Assembly: GCF_009602435.1 (NCBI RefSeq)
Contig: NZ_VZDQ01000011.1
Coordinates: 605,683 to 669,682, forward strand
Direction of reading: 5' to 3'
Length of the DNA stretch: 64,000 nt
Source of the DNA: Sediminibacillus terrae
GTDB lineage: Bacteria > Bacillota > Bacilli > Bacillales > Amphibacillaceae
In this document: positions 24,444 through 33,522 of the stretch, one piece after another
How positions within the stretch are numbered: the first letter of the stretch is position 1
How the letters are laid out: each line of letters starts with the position of its first letter
Position numbers and translations under genes: made by a program
The notes under the pieces: generated by a model
Database searches by the model: none
What the model saw: the letters and a program-made list of their open reading frames with translations, nothing else
Told to the model about the DNA's origin: nothing

Positions 24444-27395
24444 TTATGCTAATTCAATTACTTCTCTATTTTCTAAATCGATAACAGGTATCTCTCCCAA
24501 GGTTTTTTGGATTGATTTGCTGCTGGAAAATAGAATGATTTGTTGCTGTTGTTCTGAAATATTTTTAAGAATGCTGCCAAACTCCCGTTTTCGTTTTCGA
24601 TCAAAATGGACAAAGGCATCGTCTATAAAAAAGGGCATATTTTCTGCTTGATATACACTGCTTAAGGCAAGCCGGAGAGAAACGTAAAGTTGATCGGCCG
24701 TTCCTTTGGACAATTCATCCACTGCATACCGGAATCCTTCCTGGTCTGTTACGGAAAACGGACGGCCGTCTTCTGGTGGAAAAATATCCACATACTTGCC
24801 GTCTGTCAGTTGATGAAAGTGAGCTCCAGCGGCTTTGAGTGTGTGCGGCAAGTAATCTTTTTGATAGCTTATCTTAGTCTCCATCAGCATTTCTTTGGCC
24901 GTTTGGTAAACCGCCCATTGTTTCACTTGTTTTTTCAACTGTTCGATTTCTCCAGAATACCGGTGCTTGAACTGAGAAAAATGTTCCGACCGCTCCATCC
25001 TGCTAATCTTGGAGCGAATGTCCGATAACTGTTGCCTTGCTGCATCCATTAGGGATTCCAGCTTTTCCAATTCTGTTTCGAATTGTTCCAATGCCTGTTT
25101 CGCTTCTGCCTGATCGGGTAGATTGTCAAGGTAATGGTTTATCTCTTCACCTGACAACAGTGGAGCAAGTTGATTGTAATAACTGTCCATTTTCTCCTTA
25201 ATGGACAGGGCCTCTTGCTGTTGTCTTCCAAGACGCCGGAAATCCTCTTCGTTTTCAACACCTGCCGTCTTGAGCAGCGAGCCTGTGTCCTGTTCATAAG
25301 GCTGCATTTCCTCCAACAGCTGTTCTCTTTCCCTTACAGCTCTTTCCAACCATTCCTCATACTGTGACAGGGTTTGCCTGTTTTGTCTTTGTTTTTCCAG
25401 CTGCTCCTGAAGTTGACGGACAAACTCACTCGTTTCATCGGATTCATCCAGCCCTGTCTCTTTAAAAAACGCTGTTAAGGATTTTCTGTATTCGTCCAAC
25501 TGTTGAAGGAGTTCCTCTTGCTCCATGTCTAAACGGATAAGGGAATGGTATTTTTCCATACAGGCATCCAATTTATGAAACAGTTTCGGCCAATAAGCCG
25601 GATCCACATCAATAAGAAAAGGATAGCGCCTTTTTTGTTCTCTGATCTGCCGTTCAACCTGCTGACGTTTTTCTTCGAGAAATTTTTTCCGCTCGGAAAC
25701 CTTCAATAATTGTAACGAACGCTGTTTGATTTGTCCGCTGATGGAGTGCTGTTCATCCAATAGCTGATAATGACGGCGAAGCTGCTGCTCGGCCTCCTTG
25801 TAATCGGACGCCGTCCACTGTAATGCAATCGGTTCACCTTCGGATGAAGGGCTGGAAAGCCTCCCGGATGATTTTTTCACTTTCCATACTGGTACCATTC
25901 CGGCCAGGAACAAAATCAGGCCGACCGCATAAAAACTTTTAATATCGGATAAAAATGCTGCTGCTCCAAACAACACGGCTCCTATTACAGCTGAACCAGA
26001 TAACGTCCAAGCCTGTCTTTTCTTCCACTTGTCGACCTCAGGAAAAATCGGACGCCCTTCAGATGATTCAACATATTCTTGCGTACGTTTTGCATCGACG
26101 ATTTTTTGTAATTCTACAGCTTTTGATTCCTCGAGTATTCCTATATCCAAACGTGCCTTTTCTTCCTGCAAGGAACGCAGCTGTTCCTGTGTACTCCGTT
26201 CTTCGCGTTCTGCGCTCTCCCATTCTGCTTCCGTCTGCTGCACGGCCTCTTTTATTTGATTCCAGCTGTCCTCAAGATGAAAAGGCATGGAAAGAGAACC
26301 AAGTTGATCCCAGTTTAAATCAAGGTGAAGATCATCTATCTGCTGTTCTAGTTCCGCGACCGATTTTTTCCGTCTCTTCTTCAGATAATCAAGCTGGCTG
26401 GCCTGTTGCTGATACGTATTGGAAGCAGCAGCTAACGCCTCTGCCTTTTCCCGTTTCTTTTGCTGCCATAATTGCTGCTGAAGTGTCGATATTTCGTACC
26501 GGTAATCCCGTTCATTGCTTTCCAGAACCGCAAACCTGCTCCGCAACGGCAGCAGCTGTTCCTGGAGATATTCATAACGCTCCAGACCATTTTCCGGAAA
26601 ATGACTAAATTCGGGAAGCTGCTCCAACTTGGCTTGTTCCCCTGCAAGCATGTAAAGAATCGGCAAAGCCTGTACTAGTTTTCCTTGTTTCGTCCTTGCC
26701 GCTTTCGTATTCTCCAAATCCCTCTGTAACATTTCTATATTTCCAACGAGTCCGGCTTCCGTTTTCTTTTGCTGCTGGTAGGATTCCTCCTGTTCCTGCA
26801 ACTGATTCCACTCTTGCTGCATCGATGTTAATTTATTTAGCTGGCTGTTTATTTCCGGATTCTTTCCCTGTGGTTTGAACCGTTTGTCCAACTCGTTTTC
26901 CAGCTGTTTTTCAACGGTGTATATTTTTTCAGTACCGGTCATTCCTACGCCAAGGAGAAGTTCCCCGAGCTCATCCGGCTTCATGGCATGGAGCTCCATC
27001 AAGTCATCGGCATCAAATGAAAACACGGATTCAAAACTATCCCGGTTCATGCCATTTAACTGTTTGCTCCACCAGTCACTTCCCTTGATGCTTCCGTCAG
27101 ATAGATAACAAATAGCCTCTCCATTCTGTTTTTCGTGCGTTCTTTCGACATAAAACATACCTGCTTCTTCTGTCCACAGTTTCAATCTTCCTCCGATTTT
27201 TCCGCCGGTTTTGGGTCGGTGGAATTCACGCTGTTTCGGCGGGAGGCCGAATAGGATAAACAACATGAATTGACGGATTGTCGATTTACCAGATTCGTTT
27301 GGCCCACTGATCAGAAACAGGTTTTCCTCCGGGAATTCAACCCGGAAGTCCTGCCATTTACCAAAACCATATATATGGGCTGCTAACAGCTTCAT
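24444..27395 (-). CDS. yhaN: SbcC/Rad50-like ATPase YhaN
   Basis: 983 aa. N-terminal Walker A GPNESGKST (31-39), very long coiled coils interrupted mid-protein by two hydrophobic helices (about residues 450-500), then a C-terminal signature LSKGTADQLYVSLRLALS and Walker B FFIDDAFVHFD. Resembles an SMC-like DNA-processing ATPase with a membrane-associated middle. Works with YhaO. Start ATG lies 10 bases after yhaO, so the two form an operon. Confidence 0.9.
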   Translation of the reverse strand: MKLLAAHIYGFGKWQDFRVEFPEENLFLISGPNESGKSTIRQFMLFILFGLPPKQREFHRPKTGGKIGGRLKLWTEEAGMFYVERTHEKQNGEAICYLSDGSIKGSDWWSKQLNGMNRDSFESVFSFDADDLMELHAMKPDELGELLLGVGMTGTEKIYTVEKQLENELDKRFKPQGKNPEINSQLNKLTSMQQEWNQLQEQEESYQQQKKTEAGLVGNIEMLQRDLENTKAARTKQGKLVQALPILYMLAGEQAKLEQLPEFSHFPENGLERYEYLQEQLLPLRSRFAVLESNERDYRYEISTLQQQLWQQKKREKAEALAAASNTYQQQASQLDYLKKRRKKSVAELEQQIDDLHLDLNWDQLGSLSMPFHLEDSWNQIKEAVQQTEAEWESAEREERSTQEQLRSLQEEKARLDIGILEESKAVELQKIVDAKRTQEYVESSEGRPIFPEVDKWKKRQAWTLSGSAVIGAVLFGAAAFLSDIKSFYAVGLILFLAGMVPVWKVKKSSGRLSSPSSEGEPIALQWTASDYKEAEQQLRRHYQLLDEQHSISGQIKQRSLQLLKVSERKKFLEEKRQQVERQIREQKRRYPFLIDVDPAYWPKLFHKLDACMEKYHSLIRLDMEQEELLQQLDEYRKSLTAFFKETGLDESDETSEFVRQLQEQLEKQRQNRQTLSQYEEWLERAVREREQLLEEMQPYEQDTGSLLKTAGVENEEDFRRLGRQQQEALSIKEKMDSYYNQLAPLLSGEEINHYLDNLPDQAEAKQALEQFETELEKLESLMDAARQQLSDIRSKISRMERSEHFSQFKHRYSGEIEQLKKQVKQWAVYQTAKEMLMETKISYQKDYLPHTLKAAGAHFHQLTDGKYVDIFPPEDGRPFSVTDQEGFRYAVDELSKGTADQLYVSLRLALSSVYQAENMPFFIDDAFVHFDRKRKREFGSILKNISEQQQQIILFSSSKSIQKTLGEIPVIDLENREVIELA

Positions 27396-27405
27396 TGCTT
27401 CACCC

Positions 27406-28638
27406 TCATTTCTTTAACAGCTGATTCATCAACAAGTTTTCAGCCATCCGTTTGATTTCCGACTGCTCTTCTTCCGTAAATCCGGACAGATACTTCCTTG
27501 CCTTGCGGTGATGCAGGATCGGGTGTAAATAACGGGTGATGTCATCTGTCTCCTGAAACCGTTTTGCCAATTCACCCGCAAAATGATGTCCTTTCTCCAG
27601 CTCCTCCTGGTTCCAACTGTGTTCGACTTGGATCGAGTACCCTTGTATATAAGCCCATCTATTGTCGAACTGATCGATTTCATTACAAAAATCAACTGTA
27701 TCATCCAGATAACCAGTTTGATGCCAATCTTCGAGGACGGAACGATTGCTAAAAAAGGTCAAATGGAGAATCGCCTTTCCGTAACGATTTCGACAATCTT
27801 CCAGATGCCTTTCGATAACCGGAACCATCTCTTGTGGATCAGTGCAGGAGGAGACATCCACCGTGAGGTTTTCAAAGCGGATTTGCTGCAAAGAATGAAA
27901 AGTCGTTTCTGCCTCTCCGTTTTTCAACTCAACATGATAACAACCTTTTTCACCTGATTCTTTTTTTGATCGTCCCTGGATATTTCCCGGGTACACGACC
28001 GGGGGCAGCTGGTTCAAAACATCACGAGAATGGATATGTCCCAGAGCCCAATAATCAAATTCCTTTTCCGTCAGGTCACGCAAGTGGAACGGCGCATAAA
28101 CATCATGTTCCTTGTCGCTGTGAAGGCTTCCGTGGAGCATGGCGATATGATATGGGGCTGTTCCTTCTATGGTGTACTCCTGTGTTTTATTTTCCGTAAC
28201 CGCTCTTTCCCGATAACTGAAACCATAAATCTTGGCAGCAGTCTTACCGTTTTTCCGGAAAGGAAGCGAACGGACCTGCTGGTCGGTAAATACATGGACA
28301 TTTTCAGGAAATTGATCTGTAAACTGGCTGCCCTCTGTAAAGTCATGATTTCCATAAGACATGTAAACCTCAATGTGGTGTGCGTCCAGCTTTTCAAAGG
28401 CTGCTTTCAACTGCATCCTTGCCAACAGACTGTGCTGATTTTCATCAAACACGTCACCCGCAATCAAAACAAAATCGACTTGCTTTTCGATTGCCAGACG
28501 GACAAGTGCTTCCAAAGCATCGAAGGTACTTCCTCTGATTTGCTCAAAAATCGCCGCTGGTACATTTCCCAAGCCTTTGAACGGGCTGTCCAAATGCAAA
28601 TCGGCACTATGTAAAAAAGATATTTTTTCTTTGGCCAT
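27406..28638 (-). CDS. yhaO: SbcD/Mre11-like metallophosphoesterase YhaO
   Basis: 410 aa. Calcineurin-like phosphoesterase motifs: D13-L-H15 (SADLHLDSPF), GDVFDE (D62), GNHD (97-99 NHD), MLHGS and GHIHSRD. Predicted Mn-dependent nuclease subunit of an SbcCD-like complex with YhaN. ATG after GAAAGGA. First gene of yhaO-yhaN. Confidence 0.9.
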   Translation of the reverse strand: MAKEKISFLHSADLHLDSPFKGLGNVPAAIFEQIRGSTFDALEALVRLAIEKQVDFVLIAGDVFDENQHSLLARMQLKAAFEKLDAHHIEVYMSYGNHDFTEGSQFTDQFPENVHVFTDQQVRSLPFRKNGKTAAKIYGFSYRERAVTENKTQEYTIEGTAPYHIAMLHGSLHSDKEHDVYAPFHLRDLTEKEFDYWALGHIHSRDVLNQLPPVVYPGNIQGRSKKESGEKGCYHVELKNGEAETTFHSLQQIRFENLTVDVSSCTDPQEMVPVIERHLEDCRNRYGKAILHLTFFSNRSVLEDWHQTGYLDDTVDFCNEIDQFDNRWAYIQGYSIQVEHSWNQEELEKGHHFAGELAKRFQETDDITRYLHPILHHRKARKYLSGFTEEEQSEIKRMAENLLMNQLLKK

Positions 28639-28793
28639 ATAAATTTTCCTTTCAAAATTGGCTGTACCTCTTCATTTTAGCAAATCCAAAAGCCGAATGC
28701 ACGTTCGTCACGAAGGTAAGCAGTGGTCTTCCGATCACTAAATGTAACTTGAAACAACGTGTCCGATATCAGCCGGTAAAAAGGGTTCAAAGC

Positions 28794-28843
28794 AAAAACC
28801 GAACGATCATTCGAAATTAAAGCAATCGAACTCGTTCGGTTTT
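28794..28843 (-). terminator. Terminator of yhaQP operon, CCGAACGA family
   Basis: AAAAACCGAACGA / TCGTTCGGTTTT with a long loop that itself holds TTCGAA-like repeats. Confidence 0.7.
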
Positions 28844-28904
28844 CATCGTTTTATTAAAGTTGTTTTATTTGATCACTTTTCCAAAGAAACATGTCGCATC
28901 CACT

Positions 28905-29015
28905 CCAGCCAGGCTTCCACGGGACGGCTTCGCCCCGTGTCCTTCCCGCTGGAAACTGCGCTCCAATGGATGGAACGCTCGATTCTGTTGTGTGATCTCC
29001 TGCGAAAGTGTTGTC
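28905..29015. repeat. GC-rich hairpin-forming intergenic element
   Basis: Contains CACGGG / CCCGTG and TTCCACGGG ... CCCGCTGGAA pairings, followed by CTGCGCTCCA / TGGATGGAACGC. Different from the other families here; lies between the yhaP stop and its terminator. Otherwise the gap 28639-29029 holds no gene. Confidence 0.45.
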
Positions 29016-29029
29016 AATCAGGAAACGTC

Positions 29030-30280
29030 TTATGATTTTTTGGAAAGCTGTAGTGCTTTTTTGAAGTCTTTTAAGGAAGATGCTTTGCCGTACATCAAAA
29101 CACCCCCGCGATAAACACGGGCTCCCAATGCCGCCAGCAAGCCTATCGAAGCAAGCATGATGACGATCGACAAGGCAACTTCCCATGTTGGTATATCCAG
29201 CATGCCCACTCGCAGGAACATCAACATCGGAGTGAAAAACGGGATATAAGAAGTGACTGTCACGAAACTGGATTCAGGTACATTCAATCCGAACATAGCG
29301 ATGAAAAAGGCGATCATCACAAGGAATATCATCGGCATCATCAACTGCTGCACATCCTCGATGCGGCTGACGAGTGAGCCAAGCATCGCCGCCAGCGTCG
29401 CATACAACAAGTAACCAAGCACAAAAAATACAATCGCGTAGATAAAAGTGGAAGCAGTCACTCCGGACAGGCCAAAATAATCAAAAACTCCGCCTGTCAT
29501 TTCTGATTGTTTTTGTTGCAGGACGATATAACCGACTACAATAAATAAACCGACCTGTGTCAAACCTAGAAGCGCTATCCCAAGTATCTTGGCAAACATC
29601 TGACTCACCGGCGAAGCACTGGAAATCAAAATTTCCATCACCCGGGATGTCTTTTCATTGGCAATATCCATGGCAATCATATTTCCATAAGTTATCACCG
29701 ATATATATAGTAGAAACAATATAATATATACGAGACCGCGCGCCTCACTCAATTCTTCCTCTGTTTTCGCGCTCTCCTGCAATGCGACTGCTTCAAACGC
29801 AACTGGTTGATAAATTTCTTCGAGCTGCGACTGATCAATGCCTGCATTGTTCGTCGCCATGGCTACTTTGATTTGCTGCAGCTGCTGCTCCAACGTATTG
29901 CTCAATTCCGATGAGGCGATTTGATTAGCGTAATAGGAAGCCTGCGGCAAGTTTTGTCCATCATAGCTTATGGAAAGAAACGCCTCATAATCTTCTTCCT
30001 CTACTGCCTCTTTCGCTTCATCTGCTGTACCTCCGTATTGCTTCAGCGTAACATCAGAAGCTGTGTTTTCCACACTTTCTTTGAGCGGAGAAAAGATTTC
30101 TCCCGTCTCATCGAGAACTGCTACTTCCCTATTTTCCTCACTATCAAACATTTCGATAATCGAAGTGATATTGGCCAATCCCACGATAACGAGTAAAGCG
30201 ATGATATTGGTGATCAAAAATGACTTCGTTTTGAAACGGGTCATGTATGTATGGGACAAGACGATCCAAAATTTATTCAT
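29030..30280 (-). CDS. yhaP: ABC-2 type permease YhaP (NatB-like)
   Basis: 416 aa. One N-terminal helix, a large outside domain (about 45-190), then five to six helices, the ABC-2 (NatB) layout. Partner of the YhaQ ATPase; B. subtilis relatives export Na+ or other substrates. ATG at 30280 chosen (AGGTG upstream, MNKFWIVLSHTY); it overlaps the yhaQ stop by eight bases. Confidence 0.85.
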   Translation of the reverse strand: MNKFWIVLSHTYMTRFKTKSFLITNIIALLVIVGLANITSIIEMFDSEENREVAVLDETGEIFSPLKESVENTASDVTLKQYGGTADEAKEAVEEEDYEAFLSISYDGQNLPQASYYANQIASSELSNTLEQQLQQIKVAMATNNAGIDQSQLEEIYQPVAFEAVALQESAKTEEELSEARGLVYIILFLLYISVITYGNMIAMDIANEKTSRVMEILISSASPVSQMFAKILGIALLGLTQVGLFIVVGYIVLQQKQSEMTGGVFDYFGLSGVTASTFIYAIVFFVLGYLLYATLAAMLGSLVSRIEDVQQLMMPMIFLVMIAFFIAMFGLNVPESSFVTVTSYIPFFTPMLMFLRVGMLDIPTWEVALSIVIMLASIGLLAALGARVYRGGVLMYGKASSLKDFKKALQLSKKS

Positions 30281-31172
30281 AAGATGCACCTGCTTTCTCA
30301 ATAAAAATATCGTTCAAGGACGGCTCTTCAAGTGCAAACCTTCTCACGAACCCTCGATCGTGGAGGGCATTCAGTACTTCTTGTGATACTGCTTCCTCAT
30401 TGATTTGGAGCTCGCACCCTTCTGTCGTTGCTTTATAATGAACGACACCGGGGATATCCTGTAAAAATGTCAAATCAAAATCTGCATGGATGAATAGATT
30501 TTTCTTGCCAAACGCACGCTTGATTTCTTTTAAGGAACCGTGGACAACCGGACTGCCATGCTGCATGATGCACAAATACTCGCAAAGCTCTTCCACATGC
30601 TCCATCCGGTGCGAAGAAAACACGATTGAAGTGCCCTGACTTTTCAGGTCCACTACAGCCTGCTTAAGCATTTCTACGTTGACGGGATCCAGACCGGAGA
30701 ACGGTTCATCCAATATCAGCAGCTTGGGCCGGTGAATGACTGCAGAAATAAATTGTATTTTTTGTTGGTTCCCCTTTGATAGTTCCTCGATCTTTTTGTC
30801 CAAATAATCAGGAACCCGGAACTTTTCCAGCCAACCTTTCAGTTCGCCGATAATTTCATTTTTTTGCATGCCACGCAGCCGGCCAAGATAAACAATTTGG
30901 TCTTTCACGGTCAGCTTTGGATATAATCCCCGTTCTTCTGGTAAATATCCGATGGCATCACTGTTGCTGTAATTGATTTTTTCGCCATCCCAATCGATGC
31001 TGCCCTCTGTAATATCCAGCAAGCCGAGTATCATCCGGAATGTTGTCGTTTTACCTGCTCCATTGGCACCAAGAAAGCCGAAAATTTGGCCTTCCGGAAT
31101 CTCAAGCGACAGATTGTCGACCGCTGTGAAGTTGCCAAACCGCTTGGTAACATTACTGATTTTCAATGTCAT
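30273..31172 (-). CDS. yhaQ: ABC transporter ATPase YhaQ (NatA-like)
   Basis: 299 aa. Walker A FLGANGAGKTT, signature LSKGNQQKIQF, Walker B LLILDEPFSGLDP, and a DUF4162-like C-terminal domain. Start at 31172 follows GAGGAGATG; the open frame upstream contains this site. First gene of yhaQ-yhaP. Confidence 0.88.
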   Translation of the reverse strand: MTLKISNVTKRFGNFTAVDNLSLEIPEGQIFGFLGANGAGKTTTFRMILGLLDITEGSIDWDGEKINYSNSDAIGYLPEERGLYPKLTVKDQIVYLGRLRGMQKNEIIGELKGWLEKFRVPDYLDKKIEELSKGNQQKIQFISAVIHRPKLLILDEPFSGLDPVNVEMLKQAVVDLKSQGTSIVFSSHRMEHVEELCEYLCIMQHGSPVVHGSLKEIKRAFGKKNLFIHADFDLTFLQDIPGVVHYKATTEGCELQINEEAVSQEVLNALHDRGFVRRFALEEPSLNDIFIEKAGASYE

Positions 31173-31332
31173 AGAACATCTCCTCTCTCCATCTCCCCTG
31201 TAATTACGTACTGTATAATAGAAAAGTTCCGTATTCATTATATATTTTTCTGCCGAAAGGGTATAGAGTTATAAGCAGTTTTTCCTAAGGCTTTTTGTTA
31301 GGCTGCGTTCATAACTGTAGATATAAAGGAAT

Positions 31333-31361
31333 TTGACCAGGTAACAAAGAATTAGTATATG
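31333..31361 (+). promoter_or_regulatory. Candidate promoter of yhzD
   Basis: TTGACC, 17-base spacer, TATATG, 27 bases before the GTG start. Confidence 0.5.
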
Positions 31362-31387
31362 GAATGATCCATACAGGAGGGTAACTA

Positions 31388-31573
31388 GTGAAAGCTTATG
31401 TATTGACTGTATTTGACCAAGAAGGAAAAAAACTGCTCGAGGAAACGTTCGAAGCGGCGAGTGACAAAGATGCTGAACAAATCGGCACAAATCGGCTCGA
31501 AGATCTGGATTACAGCAATTATACTCATCGCTGTGTTTCACCTGACGGGAAATTGGTATTGTTTCATCGCTGA
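31388..31573 (+). CDS. yhzD: YhzD family protein
   Basis: 61 aa. GTG start after GGAGGG. Begins MKAYVLTVFDQEGKKLLEE and ends GKLVLFHR, like B. subtilis YhzD. Small soluble alpha/beta protein of unknown function. Confidence 0.8.
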   Translation: MKAYVLTVFDQEGKKLLEETFEAASDKDAEQIGTNRLEDLDYSNYTHRCVSPDGKLVLFHR

Positions 31574-31740
31574 GCGCTCTGAGTACGTCCGTCTTAAGCA
31601 AAAAAGGAATGGAAATCACAATCCCTTGCGACTAGCTTCAACGGATGCCTTGAACACTGGGGAGCAGGGGCTGTCATGCCAATCGTATTACTTTTCCAAA
31701 AAAGAAAAAGTGGCCAGGACAAAAGCATGGCCACCAAAGC

Positions 31741-31770
31741 AAAAACCGAACGAATTAATCGTTCGGTTTT
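31741..31770. terminator. Bidirectional terminator, CCGAACGA family with full outer arms
   Basis: AAAACCGAACGA / TCGTTCGGTTTT between yhzD and yheA. Outer arms AGGACAAAAGCATGGCCACC (31715-31734) and GGTCACTATGCTTTTGT (31776-31792) extend it into a long cruciform. Confidence 0.9.
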
Positions 31771-31810
31771 ATGCTGGTCACTATGCTTTTGTGTCAAGCT
31801 CTTCTAATTC

Positions 31811-32167
31811 TTACTGTTGCTGATCCGGATTACCGTACAGCTCTTCCAAAGGTTTCGTAATGATTCTGCTCACATCATTGATGACGACATTCAATCGTTG
31901 TTCTTCTTCCATCAGCTTCGAAATCTCTGTATGCTGCTGGACCAATTCTACAACACCTTTTGCTTTTTCGACTTCTTCTTCGGTGATTTCCTGGCCTTGC
32001 ATTTGTTTTTCTTGAAGCTGCATTTGGGTCGTACGGAAATCATCAAACATTTTCTTCGCCGATTCGTCGGCCATCACCTTATCATAAGCTTCTTTCAGCC
32101 CTTTGAACTCATCGCTTTCACGGATTGCCTTTTCCAAATCATAGGCACTGTCATAAATATTCGCCAT
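31811..32167 (-). CDS. yheA: YlbF/YmcA-family protein YheA
   Basis: 118 aa, all-helical, com_ylbF family (FDDFRTTQMQLQEKQMQG). Paralogues YlbF and YmcA form a complex that guides RNase Y; a link of YheA to RNA processing is inference only. ATG after GGAGG. Downstream of yheB. Confidence 0.88.
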   Translation of the reverse strand: MANIYDSAYDLEKAIRESDEFKGLKEAYDKVMADESAKKMFDDFRTTQMQLQEKQMQGQEITEEEVEKAKGVVELVQQHTEISKLMEEEQRLNVVINDVSRIITKPLEELYGNPDQQQ

Positions 32168-32269
32168 TTGTAAAATCCTCCTATATTTGCGTTCTCACGC
32201 TACTTTCCCCACTATAACAAACCTAAAATGCAATGTATAGTGATAGGGATGAGAGATTGCAGGACTCGA

Positions 32270-33409
32270 TTAGTTCATCAGCATAACAATGATTCCCTGG
32301 ATAAAACCGATTGCTCCCCCAAGCAGTGCACCCAGATAGGTAATCATCTTGAACTCCCGTCTGGATATATCCAAAACAAGCTGTTCAATTCTTTTGGTCG
32401 GAAAAGCCTCTACTTCTTTTTCAACGATTTCGGCCAGATGCAGACTGTCCATCAATTCTTCCATCCTGTCGCCGAGAGCACCGGCAGCCTTGTCGACCAT
32501 GTTTGGAACCATATTAGTCAGAACTTGCTGTTTAAACGATTCTGTCCAGGCTTGAACGGTTCTGTTCATCCAACGGTCGACCGGAACAGACCGGGAAACC
32601 ACATGGCCGACCACACCAGCGACTTCATCCGCCCCCACTTTTTGTTCTAGTTGGCCGATCGTTGTCTGATAGTAAAGGCGTTCTACTTCCCGTCCGAGCA
32701 TTTTTTCGATGATGGCGCCTGCCTCCTCGGACCGGGCATAATCGACTAGTAATGGCTGAATTTTGTCGGCAAGTCCTTCATTCCCAAGAAAAGAGGAAAT
32801 CATATTTCCGAAAAAACCCTTCCCATCCAAATAACTCTCCACGACTGTTCCTATTTTATTTTTTGCCTCCGCGCTCGATAAGTACTCCACCAGTTTGTCC
32901 TGGGCAAATTCACCGGCACGATTCACTCCGTCCTTCATTTTTTGTTCCCATTCCGGCGGCAAAAAATCATGTAACGTCTTCTCATGCATCGATGAAACAA
33001 ACTCCCGGTATTGGCGCTCAGATAACTTGGCAATTTTTTCTCGTATTTCCTGCTCGTTTACAGTGAATCCCGCAGACGCCAATGCTTCTTTTAAGGTTGC
33101 TTTGCTTTCAAGCAGGCTCGCTGCTTCCTTTTGGGCCCAACTGGTCAGTTGTTTTTGGAACAGGGGCTGCTGCAACTTTTTCCTGATTCCGGATGGAGTC
33201 AGCAAGTGTTCTACCACCATACGCCCCAATTGTCTGGCCAGCTCATCCCTCCGCTTTGGAATCAAGCCAGGGGTGAACGGAAGCTTCCAGGATCCCAGAT
33301 ATTTGGCTTCATATGGACGAAACAACATTTTAATCGCCAGCGAATTCGTCAATCCGCCAATGATTGCTCCTATTACGATCATCATGATGATCAATACAAT
33401 TGCAGACAC
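32270..33409 (-). CDS. yheB: DUF445 membrane-anchored protein YheB
   Basis: 379 aa. N-terminal helix followed by NSLAIKMLFRPY and LPFTPGLIPKRR, the DUF445 signature, a long helical middle and a C-terminal hydrophobic hairpin (LGALLGGAIGFIQGIIVML). GTG start after GAGGTCGAT. Function unknown; conserved next to yheA in Bacillus. Confidence 0.85.
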   Translation of the reverse strand: MSAIVLIIMMIVIGAIIGGLTNSLAIKMLFRPYEAKYLGSWKLPFTPGLIPKRRDELARQLGRMVVEHLLTPSGIRKKLQQPLFQKQLTSWAQKEAASLLESKATLKEALASAGFTVNEQEIREKIAKLSERQYREFVSSMHEKTLHDFLPPEWEQKMKDGVNRAGEFAQDKLVEYLSSAEAKNKIGTVVESYLDGKGFFGNMISSFLGNEGLADKIQPLLVDYARSEEAGAIIEKMLGREVERLYYQTTIGQLEQKVGADEVAGVVGHVVSRSVPVDRWMNRTVQAWTESFKQQVLTNMVPNMVDKAAGALGDRMEELMDSLHLAEIVEKEVEAFPTKRIEQLVLDISRREFKMITYLGALLGGAIGFIQGIIVMLMN

Positions 33410-33522
33410 TTTTACATCGACCTCTCTTTATCAATTGCTTGCCAGAGTTCCCACGCATGTGACGGGAACTTCCACATATAATTGGTAAGAAGAACATGCT
33501 ATCAACGGGAGGGGATTTTTCG

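Noticed and set aside
24444..28638. YhaO/YhaN as a defence system
   Set aside because: Both belong to the conserved chromosomal yha block with housekeeping neighbours; no accessory defence genes or atypical composition were seen.
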